This document shows positions 10,795-20,499 of a stretch of DNA of 64,000 bases, one piece after another. Every line of letters starts with the position of its first letter. The stretch's first letter is position 1. The stretch spans positions 252,501 to 316,500 of the forward strand of contig CAUYUJ010014544.1 in the NCBI GenBank assembly GCA_963575745.1, read 5' to 3'. This DNA comes from Prorocentrum cordatum (Eukaryota; Sar; Dinophyceae; Prorocentrales; Prorocentraceae). The position numbers and the translations under genes are program-made. The notes beneath the pieces are model-generated. The model worked only from the letters and a program-made list of their open reading frames with translations, did not search any database and had not been told where the DNA came from.

Positions 10795-13135
10795 GGGCAA
10801 CTTGCGCCTCTGGCCAGGGAAAACGAGACCACGAACCAAGGGCCGAGAAAACGAGAAAACGATAAACTGGACCAGTGTCCGGGAAAACGAAACCACGACT
10901 CAGGGGCAGAGAAAACAAGAAAACGAAGCTGGGTCAAGCAAAACGAAACCTTGACCCAGGGGCCGAGAACACGAGAAAACGGAAACACGAATCAGGGTCA
11001 AGGAAAACGAAACCACGACTGAGGGGCCGAGAAACGAGAAGACGAGAAAACAAACCAGGGTCCCAGAGAACGAAACCACGACTCAGGGGTCGAGAAAACG
11101 AGAAAGCGAGAAAACGACACCAGGGTCCGAGGAAACAACACCACGACACCAGGGGCTGAGGAAACGACACCAGGGGCCGAGAAAGCGAGAACACTAGAAA
11201 AATAACCAGGGTACTAGAGAACGAAACCACGACTCAAGGGCAGAGAACACGAGAAAAACGCGAAACCGAAACAGGGTCCGAGAAAACGAGACCACGACTC
11301 AGGGGTCGAGACAACGAGAAAACGAACCAGGGTCAGAGAAAACGACATCACGACCGAAGGACTGAGAAAACGAGAACACTGGAACACGAACCAGGGTCCG
11401 AGAACACAAAACCACGACCCAGGGGGCGAGAAAACGAGACACCGAGAAAACGAACCAGGGCCTGAGAAAACGAAACCTTGACCCAGGGGCCGAGAAACGA
11501 GAAAACGAGACACCGAAAAACAGGGTCCGAGAAAGAACGATACCACGATCCAGGGGCCGAGAACACGCGAAAACGAGACAACTAAACAAGGTCCGAGAAA
11601 ACGAACACACGACCCAAGGGCAGAGAACACGAGAAAACGAGAGAGAACGAACCAGGGTCAGAGAAAACGAAACCACGACTCAAGGTCCGAGAAAACGAGA
11701 AAGCGAAACAACAAACCAGAGTCCGAGAAAACTTGTCACAACCCAGAGGCCGAGAACACTAGAAAACGTGAAGACGAACAAGGGTTCGAGAAAATGCGAC
11801 CACGACCCAGGGGCCCAGAAAACGAGAAAACGAGAACACGAACCAGGGCCAGGGAAAACGAGACCACGACTCAGGGGTCGAGGAAACGAGAAAGCGAGAA
11901 ACGAACCAGGGCCCGAAAAAACGACGCCACGACCCAAGGACCGAGAACACGAGAACACTAGAACACGAACCCCAGTCCGAGAAAATGAGACTATGACCCA
12001 GGGGCCGAGAGAACGAGAAAACGAACCAGGGTCTGAGAAAACGAGACCACTACCCAAGGTCCGAGAAAATGAAGAAAACGACAACAAGCGAACCAGGGCC
12101 CGAGAAAACGGCACCACGACCCAGGGGCCGAGAACACGAGAAAACAAGACACCGAAACAGGGTCCGAGAAAAAAACGAGACCACGACCCAAGGTCAGAGA
12201 AAACGAAACCATGACTCAGGGGCCAAGAGCACGCGAAATCGAGAAAACGAACCAGGGTCCGAAACAATGAAACCACGACTCAAGGGTCGAGAAAACGAGA
12301 AAACGCACAAGGGTCCGAGAAAACGAGACCACGACCCAGGGGCTGAGAAAACGAGAAAATGAGAACACAAACCATCGGAAGAAAGCGAGACCACGACGGG
12401 GCCGAGCAAACGAGAAAACGCGAAACCGAAACAGGGTCCGAGAAAACGAGACCACGACCAAGGGCCGAGAAAGCAAATCAAAGCCAGAGAAAGCGAAACC
12501 ATGACCCAGGGGCAGATAAACGAGAAACCGAACCATGGTCCAAGAACACGAAGCCACTACCCAGGGGCAGAGATAACGAGAAAACGAGAAAACGAACCAG
12601 GGTCAAACAACGACCCAGGGGCCGAGAAAACGAGAAAACTCACCACGGCCCCAGAGAACGAAACCACGACCCAGGTGCCGAGAGAACAAGAAAAGTAGAA
12701 AACGAACCAGGGGCATAGAAGACGAGAGCACGATCCAGGGGCGAAAAAAAGAGAAAACGAGAACACGAAGCAGGGTCAGAGAAAACGAAGACACGACCCA
12801 GGGGCCGAGATAACGAGAAAGAGGGTCCGAAAAAACGAGACACCGAGAAAACGAACCAGGGCCTGAGAAAACGAAACCTTGACCCAGGGGCAGAGAAAAC
12901 GAGAAAACGAGAAACCGAACCAGGGTCAGAGAAAACGAGACCACGACCCAGGGGCCGAGAAAAACGAGAAAACGAACCACGGTCCCAGAAAACGATACCA
13001 CGACCCAGGGGTCGAGAAAACGAGAAAACGAGAGAGAACGAACCAGGGTCAGAGAAAACGAGACCACGATCCAGGGGCAGAGAAAACGAGAAAACGAGAC
13101 AACAAACCAGGGTCTGAGAAAACAAAACCACAACA
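10795..13135. repeat. Long minisatellite (about 2.3 kb, units about 50-70 bp)
   Basis: Dozens of tandem units are built from the words AACCAGGGTC, CGAGAAAACGAGA, CCACGACCCAGGGGC and CGAGAAAACG, in variable order and with substitutions. Frames stay open on both strands because the unit lacks stops in several frames, but the translations are only repeat. It lies inside kinase intron 2. Confidence 0.9.
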
Positions 13136-13189
13136 TTCCCCACCCTCCACCTCCTAATCATCTTCGCCTTCGGCGCCTCGTCGAGGGAG

Positions 13190-13385
13190 TCAAGGGAGGA
13201 GGGGGAGGAGGAGGAGTGGGAAAAGGAGAAGGACAAGGAGGAGTGGGAAAAAGAGAAGGATAAGGAGGAGGAGGAGGAGGAGGAGGAGGAGGAGGAGGAG
13301 GGGAACGAGGGGGATGGAGGAGGGGACGAGGGGGAAGGAGAAAGGGGAAGGAGAGGAGGGGGCAGAGGAGGAAGAGGAGGAGCAG
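13190..13385. repeat. GGA/GGAG purine tract
   Basis: The plus strand is nearly pure purine, with (GGA)n runs and AAGGAGAAGGA interruptions. It follows the end of the minisatellite. Confidence 0.85.
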
Positions 13386-14238
13386 CTCGAAAATTGTCTC
13401 CGGACAAGGGCGATCATCGAAGGCCAATGGCACTGCTGTGAGTCAGCCCAGGGGGAGGGGGGGAACACGCAAAATAACAACGAGACTAAAACGAATTCTT
13501 ACCTGGGCTTGCCGGTGACCAGATCTGCGAGGCTTACTGGCTACCAGGGCTTACCGGGCAAACCAGGACTAGGAATGCTTGCCCCAAGCGGCAAGCAGAA
13601 TCTATAAGATTCCTGGGGCGATCTGCCCGACATGGTGGCGTTCAGGCAGCTACTGCTACGCAGTTCCAAGAGGATAGGAGCTAGCATGCAAAGTCTATAC
13701 CGAGATTGCGACCATCATCACGAGCACACTCTGCTCTGGGCACCCTGGGCGCGGGGCAGGAGAGGGGGAACATGACAGAGGAAGCGGACATCACCGAAGA
13801 CGCCCAGCGGCCCCTGCCCTGCTCTGCTGCTCTGCCGCCCCTCTGCCCTGCCGTGCTGCTCGCGCACGTCTGGGCCGTGCTGCTGCTGCTGCTCCCCTGC
13901 TGCCGTGGTGGTCTTCTGCGCTGCTGCTCCTGCCCTGCTCCCGCCCAGGTGCGCTGCTGGGGCCCCGGGGCCGCTCCGCGCCGCGGCGCGAGCTGCTCCG
14001 GTGCCGTGCCGACTGCTCGCCTGCCTGCCTGCCTGCCTCTCAGCCTGCCTGCCTGCAGGCCTGCCTGCCCCAGCGGGAGGCGCGCGTCGCCGATCGTCCG
14101 TGGGGGTCGGGCAGGGTGGGGCCACTCGACACAAGGTGCGCATACCAATAATACAAGGCCAGCGTGCGAAGAACACGAAGTGGGTACACGAAGCATACAA
14201 GCCAACAGACGAAGAAGAAACTGTGTCAGGGTGTGTAC
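13386..14238. other. Remaining kinase intron 2 sequence with a GCCT microsatellite
   Basis: Contains a (GCCT)n tract at about 14015-14075, a CTG-rich segment at 13800-13960 and TACGAAGAATAC-type repeats at about 14140-14205. The minus-strand ORF at 13681-14469 is exon 2 running on into this intron, and its C-terminal part is not protein. No other gene is seen. Confidence 0.5.
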
Positions 14239-14265
14239 GGAGAGCGAGCGTTCCGACTCTAAGGC

Positions 14266-14507
14266 CTTCTTCATCAAGGACACAAACTCTTGGGGGGCTT
14301 CGGCTGGCCACTCAAGGGGGATGTTCTTCTTGACGGTCATGACGATTTGGGGGGGCGATTTGCCGCAGTAAATCTTTTTACCGTAGTACGTCTCCCACCC
14401 GATGATGCCGAAGGCCCACACATCGGCGACGGGGGCCAGCAGGTTGTCCATCAGCAACTCTGGCGGCATGTGGGTGATGGTACCAAGGACGTTGGTGTTG
14501 ATGGGAC
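14266..14507 (-). CDS. Sensor kinase, exon 2 (activation segment and C-lobe)
   Basis: The exon encodes residues about 597-677. After an AAG acceptor (14510-14508) it opens with PINTNVLGTITHMPPELL, the end of the activation segment with the PPE (APE-type) motif of subdomain VIII, then ADVWAFGIIGWE (subdomain IX with its conserved Asp) and the subdomain X region up to EFVSLMKK. A TAA lies in frame just upstream of the acceptor, so the exon cannot extend further. Joining phase 1 of exon 1 (G) to GT of this exon rebuilds a Gly codon and a gap-free activation loop. Downstream the frame stays open to 13681 but loses kinase character after ALE. The donor is uncertain (GC at 14265, GT at 14257, or GT at 14238). 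Confidence 0.85.
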
Positions 14508-14908
14508 CTTACAGGCCGTCCACAACGCAACGCCAAGCGTTCCACTCAGAATCCGAGCCCATCGCGAAAACCTGAAACGCAGCCAGGCCGTGAGCGGCGC
14601 CTCAAAACGCAAACTCAAATCCTGATGATCGAAATCCGATCCGAACAGAAAGAACGAACGGCTCCAACAAAAGCCCACTACGGCCCAACATCACGTCTTC
14701 CTCGTCTACTGATACTCCTCCTACTAGTAGTCTCCCAAAGTAGGCCTCACGAGAGCTCCGTCGGGGCCTAAGGAGTTCGCCGGCCCCCGCATGCCAGGGG
14801 TGAGATGGCGTGTGAGATGAATGGTTGTCCCCCTCCCCCCCCCCGAGGTTCCAAAACATCGTTTTCGAGAGGGGGGGTGCGCGAGCTCCTCGGCGTCTCC
14901 CTGGAGAC

Positions 14909-14913
14909 CCTGG
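14909..14913. other. Target site duplication of the copia element (left)
   Basis: CCTGG directly abuts the outer end of the left LTR and is repeated as CCTGG at 26255-26259, directly outside the right LTR. Five base pairs is the usual size for copia elements. Confidence 0.8.
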
Positions 14914-15176
14914 AGTTTGAAAGGGGTTGGGAGGCCCAACCAGCAGCTTCGCCTCAGGCGAAGCCCAGCACCAGGTCTGTTGTACCGTAGCAACGATAGT
15001 CCCAGTAGTAGAGGGCGTAACATCTTAAGCAGTAGGAAGGTCCTTTTGGTCTCGATGGCGAATCGCATGCCTCACACTGAGGCACAATCATATATGGGCG
15101 GCCGGCCGCTTGAGCCGACGTGGCCGCGGGCAAGCGCTCGTTTCTGCTCCTTATGTCCCCCAGCTCGCTTTAGAGT
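14914..15176 (-). repeat. Copia 3' LTR (263 bp)
   Basis: It aligns without gaps to 25992-26254. On the element strand it starts ACTCTAAAGC and ends AAACT, so the ends are ACT/AGT-type rather than TG/CA. The flank just inside it (15177-15190) is purine-rich on the plus strand, hence pyrimidine-rich on the coding strand. Confidence 0.9.
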
Positions 15177-15331
15177 CGGGGGGAGGGAGACGAAGCGTGA
15201 GACCGCCGCCCCTATACAGCAGGCACAGCAGCTAATATGTACAAAGGGCAGCAAAAGGGCGGGGCCGCAAGGAAGGTGGACCCGCGCGCAAGTTGCCTCG
15301 CCTGCACCGCTCTGTACTTAAAAGATACTCC

Positions 15332-15814
15332 TCAGGCGGCTATAGAACAAGATGTCTGGCCGGCGCGATATGGAGTATGACTTTTTAGGTCATGTTTGAA
15401 GGTCTGTACACCCCCCATGACCTGTAGGAGCATCTCTCTGTCGATACTCACGTTGGTGTGACCGTCCGCAGTCATATCACGGGTGTCGCACCACTGAATA
15501 CAGTGCACGATTCCACGCTCCATCATCTGTCGTATCCAACTGATATGTCCTAAAAGGGTACACGCAGTCGGCTTCTTCAAGTCTTTGCTTGACAAGGACT
15601 TAAAAGCAGACTCAGCATCTATGGTCAAAGTGACCTTGATGCTCCGGCCACCCAACTCAAGTATGTCTTTCAACTGAGTGGGCGTGAGCGGCCCTGCGTG
15701 GAGCTCGTCCAGAGTCACGATCGTGGGATAACAGTCCTCCAAATTATGGGCTACTGCTAGTCTCTGCTGAATAACTCGAGCTGGCCTGCAAGCGGTGAGA
15801 CTTGCAGTGCGCAT
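15332..15814 (-). pseudogene. Copia RNase H, C-terminal part
   Basis: The 160-codon frame contains the late copia RNase H signature, here CDTRDMTADGHTNVSIDREML, comparable with the W.DT.DMxADghTKgsidR block seen in this family. It follows the RT-RNase H frame at 16941-15835 after a short break around 15815-15834. In an intact element RNase H removes the RNA strand after reverse transcription. Confidence 0.75.
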
Positions 15815-15834
15815 CGATCAAGTGGACGACGGGC

Positions 15835-16941
15835 TTACCCGCATTTTCCACGCCGTAGCAGGTTCGACCCGCGAATACCATAGCCTTTGACGTCGCCGTC
15901 GGCGTCTCCACTCAGGCGTCGAGAACCTGAGTCGCTGTACAGGTCAACCTCGCCCGTAAGGGTCATTGCCTGATAGACGATCTTCTTGGGGCAGGCCTGC
16001 AGCTTCCTGGTGATCGCGTTCAGTCGTCGCACTTGAATATTGGTCGGTACTTGGACACGTTGTAGAAATACAACATACACCATCAACCACACCTGGGTGA
16101 TTAATGCATGCGCCAGCGCACCCCTGAGGCTGACGAACATGTCTGCAACCATCTTGGATGTCTGAGCGCCAGCGTCGGCGCCGGTGAGTTCAGGATGTTG
16201 CATCGGACGGAGCTGCTTGATGTATTCGTCTTGGTCCAAAATAACATTGCCGTCCTCATCCTTGGTATGTCTCACGGCACAACTGGTGCACGTGTGCTCG
16301 TTGAGCTTACACTTACCAAATGTGTCTTCTACACACTTGACATACTTGCCAATGGTGTCCTCAGTACTGGCCATATTGATAGCATCAACATATTTGACCG
16401 CAAACAAGTTGCTCGTCGTTTCGAGCTCCTCGTCGCAAGACGCGGGTCGGATGCCAAGACCTCGCGTGGCCCTTCTGAGCTTTAGTGAGAAAGTGCGCGG
16501 TGTGTCTTTGGTGCCAGTGCCTGGTTTAGGGCACTGCAAGCAATGCATTGACTCGTCGTAGCGTTCGAATCCTGGGGGGGCCCGAAGCACAGCGGTCGAT
16601 CCAGGCGGCAAAGTAAAGCACGCAGCGCGTTCATGTTCACCAGTTGCTTCAGCAAGTTCCTGGTAGGTCAACCCCTTCAGGAAGGACATGTTGATGTCGA
16701 GGGAAGCAATGATCCATTGCTTCTTGCGCGCCGCCGTGCTCGCGAGCGATCTTCGACTTGACCGCCGCGCTGTTCCCGAAAAGGTTTCCACGTCGAAGGC
16801 TTCCAGGTCCATGAAGCCCCGAAGCACCAGGCGTAATCTGATGGTGCGTTCCATCTCGCCCTTTTCGTTTTCACAAACATCCATGTGCACGCATGCCTCG
16901 AAGTCATGATGTTTGACGCTTATGTCTTGCATTTGAAACAT
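15835..16941 (-). pseudogene. Copia reverse transcriptase and N-terminal RNase H
   Basis: A 368-codon frame. SLDINMSFLKGLTYQELAE is the RT motif A block with its Asp. AVKYVDAINMAS stands where copia RT has YVDD, so the second catalytic Asp is Ala here. A GKCKLNEHTC-type thumb region follows, then VDLYSDSGSRRLSGDADGD, the start of RNase H with its Asp. The long open frame suggests slow decay, but the YVDA motif argues against activity. Confidence 0.85.
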
Positions 16942-17686
16942 TTGTTGTCAAACCATGTCTTGAGTTCGGTGTAGAGGGCTTTCGATACTTTCTCGGGATT
17001 CGCCTGGATGTCAGCCTTCGCGAGGACGTCGTCTCCCTTGACGGCCGCAGCTCACTTTGCAGCGGCGGTAACATACACTCGCAGAGTGGTCACACGGTCG
17101 GCATCTAATATCATGCGCTGTTGCTCGGAAAGGACCACCTTTGACATTCCTGCCGCGAAGCAGAGTTCTACGTGCTGCCCATTTTCGTGTGAGCCCAGTC
17201 CGTAGCTGCAGTCTTCGACCATGGGATACAATGGGACGTGATATGTCTTCTCGGTGCCAGAGTCGCGTGCGCGTCCCCACTTAGGCAGGTGTCCCCGCTG
17301 TTCATCAGCTACAGTGATCAGCGCACTTTGGTCTGGAACCATCTGCGCGGGCATTGCGAAAGGTCTTCTAGTGGAGTTGCCTCCAGCAGTTCCTTTTCAT
17401 CTTCTAGTTCTGCATACCGCACTTCCATGACGTGTGACTCGAGATCAGCCTCCGATTTCTCGTAGATCGTGGGAAGCCGCCCGTCATCATGTGGTGGTTC
17501 GGCTTCTGAGGCTTCTCTTGCGGTTCCATCCGGTGTCGGTGCACCCGCCAATTCCTCAAATAGTGTCATGTCCTGGTCAGAACCTGCTTGAGGTTTGGTG
17601 GGCTTGAGGCACTGGATTTTCGAGTGTGCTGATCCAGTTATATCGTGTATAGCCAACGCGGTGCCTTCTGCTTCATAGTAGTAAAG

Positions 17687-18460
17687 TCATGGATTCACAT
17701 CGCTGTCGTAGTGGACCAATGTGCAACTGTCAGCATAGATAACCTGGGGTATATTATGACTGCTCCTAGCTAGACTGACTGAAACTACATTCTCAATGCG
17801 GAAGAAGTTGCTGATAAGGTGCTGTAAGGCTGGATGCACCTTGGGAGATAGACGGCTTGCACTCATCATATGAAGCGTCCCCTTCTTGGTCGGTGCATAC
17901 CCAAATGTCATAGCAGGTCTCCCCGGTGGTAAACTGGCCACGAACGTCAACACTGTCCGTAGTGCAATGTTGTCGGAGCCAATTTCTCTGGCCATTGGCG
18001 CTTCGATATGCAGTGGATGACGTACATCGCCGTATAGTACCTGAACATCGCGATTTCCCACTCGAATGATGACTTGACCCCTTTCGGGATCGTTCCTTAC
18101 AACTGGGAACGGGCCATTCCAGCCTCCCCAGTCGTCCTTCGTGATTGTGGGGCGATGGTAACCAACGAAATCTCCTTCATCGTAGTAATGCTGACCAGTA
18201 ACAGTTGTCCTAGTGCGTAATGCACGAATGGTCTTGGCTACTGCTGTAGCCTGTGTGATAGCTTCAATGCATGCCCTGCGCATCGTGTGTTCACGAGAAT
18301 GATCCGCCGTTTCCGTCGGCTGTTCGTGGTCCAGAACAGGTAAGTCAGGGAGCATCGCTGGTTGCCGTCCAAAACACGGCGTTGCATGGGGACACCTCGC
18401 TGCAGAAGGTGAACGCACTGGCGGCAAACAAGGAATCTCGCAGTAGCCGTGTGAACACAA
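17687..18460 (-). pseudogene. Copia integrase C-terminal region
   Basis: The frame includes YYDEGDFVGYHRP, GWNGPFPVV and VLYGDVRHPL, an SH3-like C-terminal integrase pattern (Y..GDxVxyyRp..GWxGPxxVv..V...dvR) that helps bind target DNA. Its N-terminal 40 codons overlap the preceding integrase frame. Downstream it continues into a linker of unknown role. Confidence 0.6.
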
Positions 18461-19019
18461 GAGGCATGTCTAACCTGTTGAATTCAGCTTCCATGAAATG
18501 AAGTAGATGGCGCAGTCTGTCATTTCTGGCTTCGGTCGTCGTAGCATGTTGTCCACGCGCGCGTATCCTGAGCTCAGTGCCTTTGGCCTTAAGGACTGCT
18601 TTCGCAGTTTCGTTGTTGAGGGCCCCCTCTCCGTCGGAGTAGAGCACCTGTGCAGGTCCAAATTGCATCCAGCACTGACGGTATGCGTCTAGGATACTGG
18701 TCACCGTTTTGCCTGGTATCTCGATTCCAGTGGCATATCGACTGCAACGATCGATGATATGATCTAGCTTGTGTTCTTGTTTGTAGAACATCAGGTCACA
18801 TTCCACTTCGTCGTTGAAATTGCCAAGCAGTGCAGTAGATGGCATAACCGCATGCCCTGGCTTGTCGCAAGCCCTGCGCCCCCGACATGCGTCGCAGACA
18901 CCCTTGATCAGGTTGAGTCTGACATTGTGCAGACCTATCTTGGTTAAGACGAGTCTCATCTTAGGTTCTTTCGCATGAAACCCACGCCAGTGTAGCTTCC
19001 GCAGCTCGCGTGTTACCAC
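18345..19019 (-). pseudogene. Copia integrase (zinc and catalytic core)
   Basis: An LHWRGFHA segment followed by CDACRGRRAC matches the HHCC zinc-binding N-terminal domain. The catalytic core follows: NDEVECDLMFYK (first Asp), AQVLYSDGEGAL (second Asp) and a Glu in the TTEARNDRLRHLL region, giving a plausible DDE triad. Integrases insert the double-stranded cDNA. The frame runs on into sequence with no core features after about codon 190. Confidence 0.75.
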
Positions 19020-19539
19020 GCTTGGGTCAAGGATTCATAGATTTTGAAGACTGATTTGTGCATCGAACCGTGGCAGTCTGGTAGTCGCAGTCGTGCAGCA
19101 GGGGTCCCCGCTGCTGGCGGTGGAGGTGCCTCTCCACCTTGCTGTCGGCCACTTCTGACTCTAACCTGTGGCAGTCGGAGGTGGCCATCCGAACTCCCAG
19201 CTCCGCTCGAGGCAGGTTGCCCTGCAGCAGTTTCAGCAGCATGTCTGCCTACTGTAATATCGTGGCTGCTGGCGCCCGCTGTGGGACCGGCTCTAATTAG
19301 AGCCGGGTCTTGGTGCTCTTCACCGCGTGAATGGGGGCGCGGCTGGCGCCTCGGGTGGTGGTGCTGCTGGTTCAGCAGGAGCCGGTGGTACTGGTCCTGC
19401 TGCCGGTTCGGCAGGGGCCAGTGGTGCTGGTCCTGCTGCTGGTTCGGCAGGAGCTGGTGGCACCTGTCCATGAGCGTCCGGCAGCTTCCAGGGTCTGGCA
19501 GACTTGCATTTGCCAGGTGTCAGTACATGCCCAGGCTTG

Positions 19540-20496
19540 TTATGGCCGTAGTTCGTTCTTCTTGCAGCTCGGGCATTCCCAATGGTAGTCTCCCTTATCG
19601 TACCACCTGCAACGCCTAGGATGTATGTCATGTGATGGAGAGCGCATGTTAACATTATCCGCACGTGCAAGACATCCGAGGCCTCCGGAAGGCGGTCTCG
19701 TGATCGAACCGTCGGGCTGCCGAGGGATAGTCGGATCGCCCAAATCATATCCCCTCACGCTGGTGACTAACACGGTGGAAGAATAAGGATGACCATGGAA
19801 GGGATCACGGTGTACCAAGAAAAGATCGTTTGCGATCTGAACTGCATCGACAAAGAGAAACTGCATCTTTGGAGTGCAGTGTGCAGCCATGGACAGTTCT
19901 CTGTTACATACCGACGCATGTTGATGATGACCAGCACATCGTCTTCGTTCAAAAAGTGTAAGGGGAAGGCGGTGGTTGGCCATGATCTCGGTCGGTTTTC
20001 GTATCAGTCCCCATGGGAATCGCGTAAGCCAGTAGTACATTGGTCCATATTCATATTGCAAGTGCCCTCGCATTTGGTGGTCAACCCAAGTACCCACTGG
20101 TTGTTCTCGTAAGTCAAACCGTTGAAGATCGTTCTGACGTATGGCAACCTTACCACACAACTTAATATGCGGCAGACCTTCTTTGTGGTGTTCATTCCAG
20201 GTATCGTAGTTGACCTGGGCGCTGAAAAATGAAGGTAGTCCAGTCGTTCTGCAATTGGGTTGTAGCATGACAACATTGACGAAACAAACGTCTAGGTAGC
20301 GCACCACTGCATCCTGGACATCCTTGTTTCCAAGGTCAACCATGGAGCGTTTGTCGAGGTTTTGCCCCTGAAGACACACCTCGGCTGAATGCTGGCAGCG
20401 ATATACCTCTGTTTCCCCCGCATAATTCCAACATGCCAACCTTGTTATGTCGTCCGTAACATAAAGGTTGGGAGTGTGGAAAACACATCTGCGCAT
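19540..20496 (-). pseudogene. Copia internal ORF of unknown function, zinc-ribbon-like end
   Basis: A 318-codon frame between the gag/zinc-knuckle region and the integrase, where copia protease would be expected. I see no clear DTG. The C-terminal end has RCRWYDKGDYHWECPSCKKNE, a CxxC-type pattern. It could be a spacer or an extra domain of this lineage. It reads like real protein, with balanced composition and few low-complexity runs, but I do not recognise it. Confidence 0.45.
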
Positions 20497-20499
20497 GAT

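Larger units (their letters stand above)
10182..14265 (-). other. Kinase intron 2 (about 4.1 kb, possible GC donor)
   Basis: The preferred boundaries are a GC donor at 14265-14264 directly after AAGAAG and an AAG acceptor at 10184-10182, leaving an AAG/GC direct repeat at both junctions. Dinoflagellate introns are known to use GC and GA donors and to carry short boundary repeats. A canonical GT alternative (donor at 14257-14256, acceptor ending at 10222) is equally in frame. The intron contains the 2.3-kb minisatellite, a GGA tract and a GCCT tract. Confidence 0.5.
15835..19019 (-). pseudogene. Copia pol polyprotein, broken into several frames
   Basis: Minus-strand coding sense runs integrase (19019-18345), integrase C-terminal region (18460-17687), linker frames at 17656-17318 and 17354-17052, and RT-RNase H (16941-15835). 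Adjacent pieces overlap in different frames, showing several small indels. I could not see a protease DTG or DSG motif upstream of the integrase. Confidence 0.7.

Noticed and set aside
10795-13135. CRISPR-like repeat-spacer pattern
   Set aside because: Units are direct, diverged and of variable length with no constant repeat or unique spacers, and the host is a eukaryote. It is a minisatellite.
13681-14238. C-terminal part of the 262-codon ORF containing kinase exon 2
   Set aside because: Kinase similarity ends at ALE near 14257. The rest is Arg/Ala/Gln-rich intron sequence including a GCCT microsatellite.
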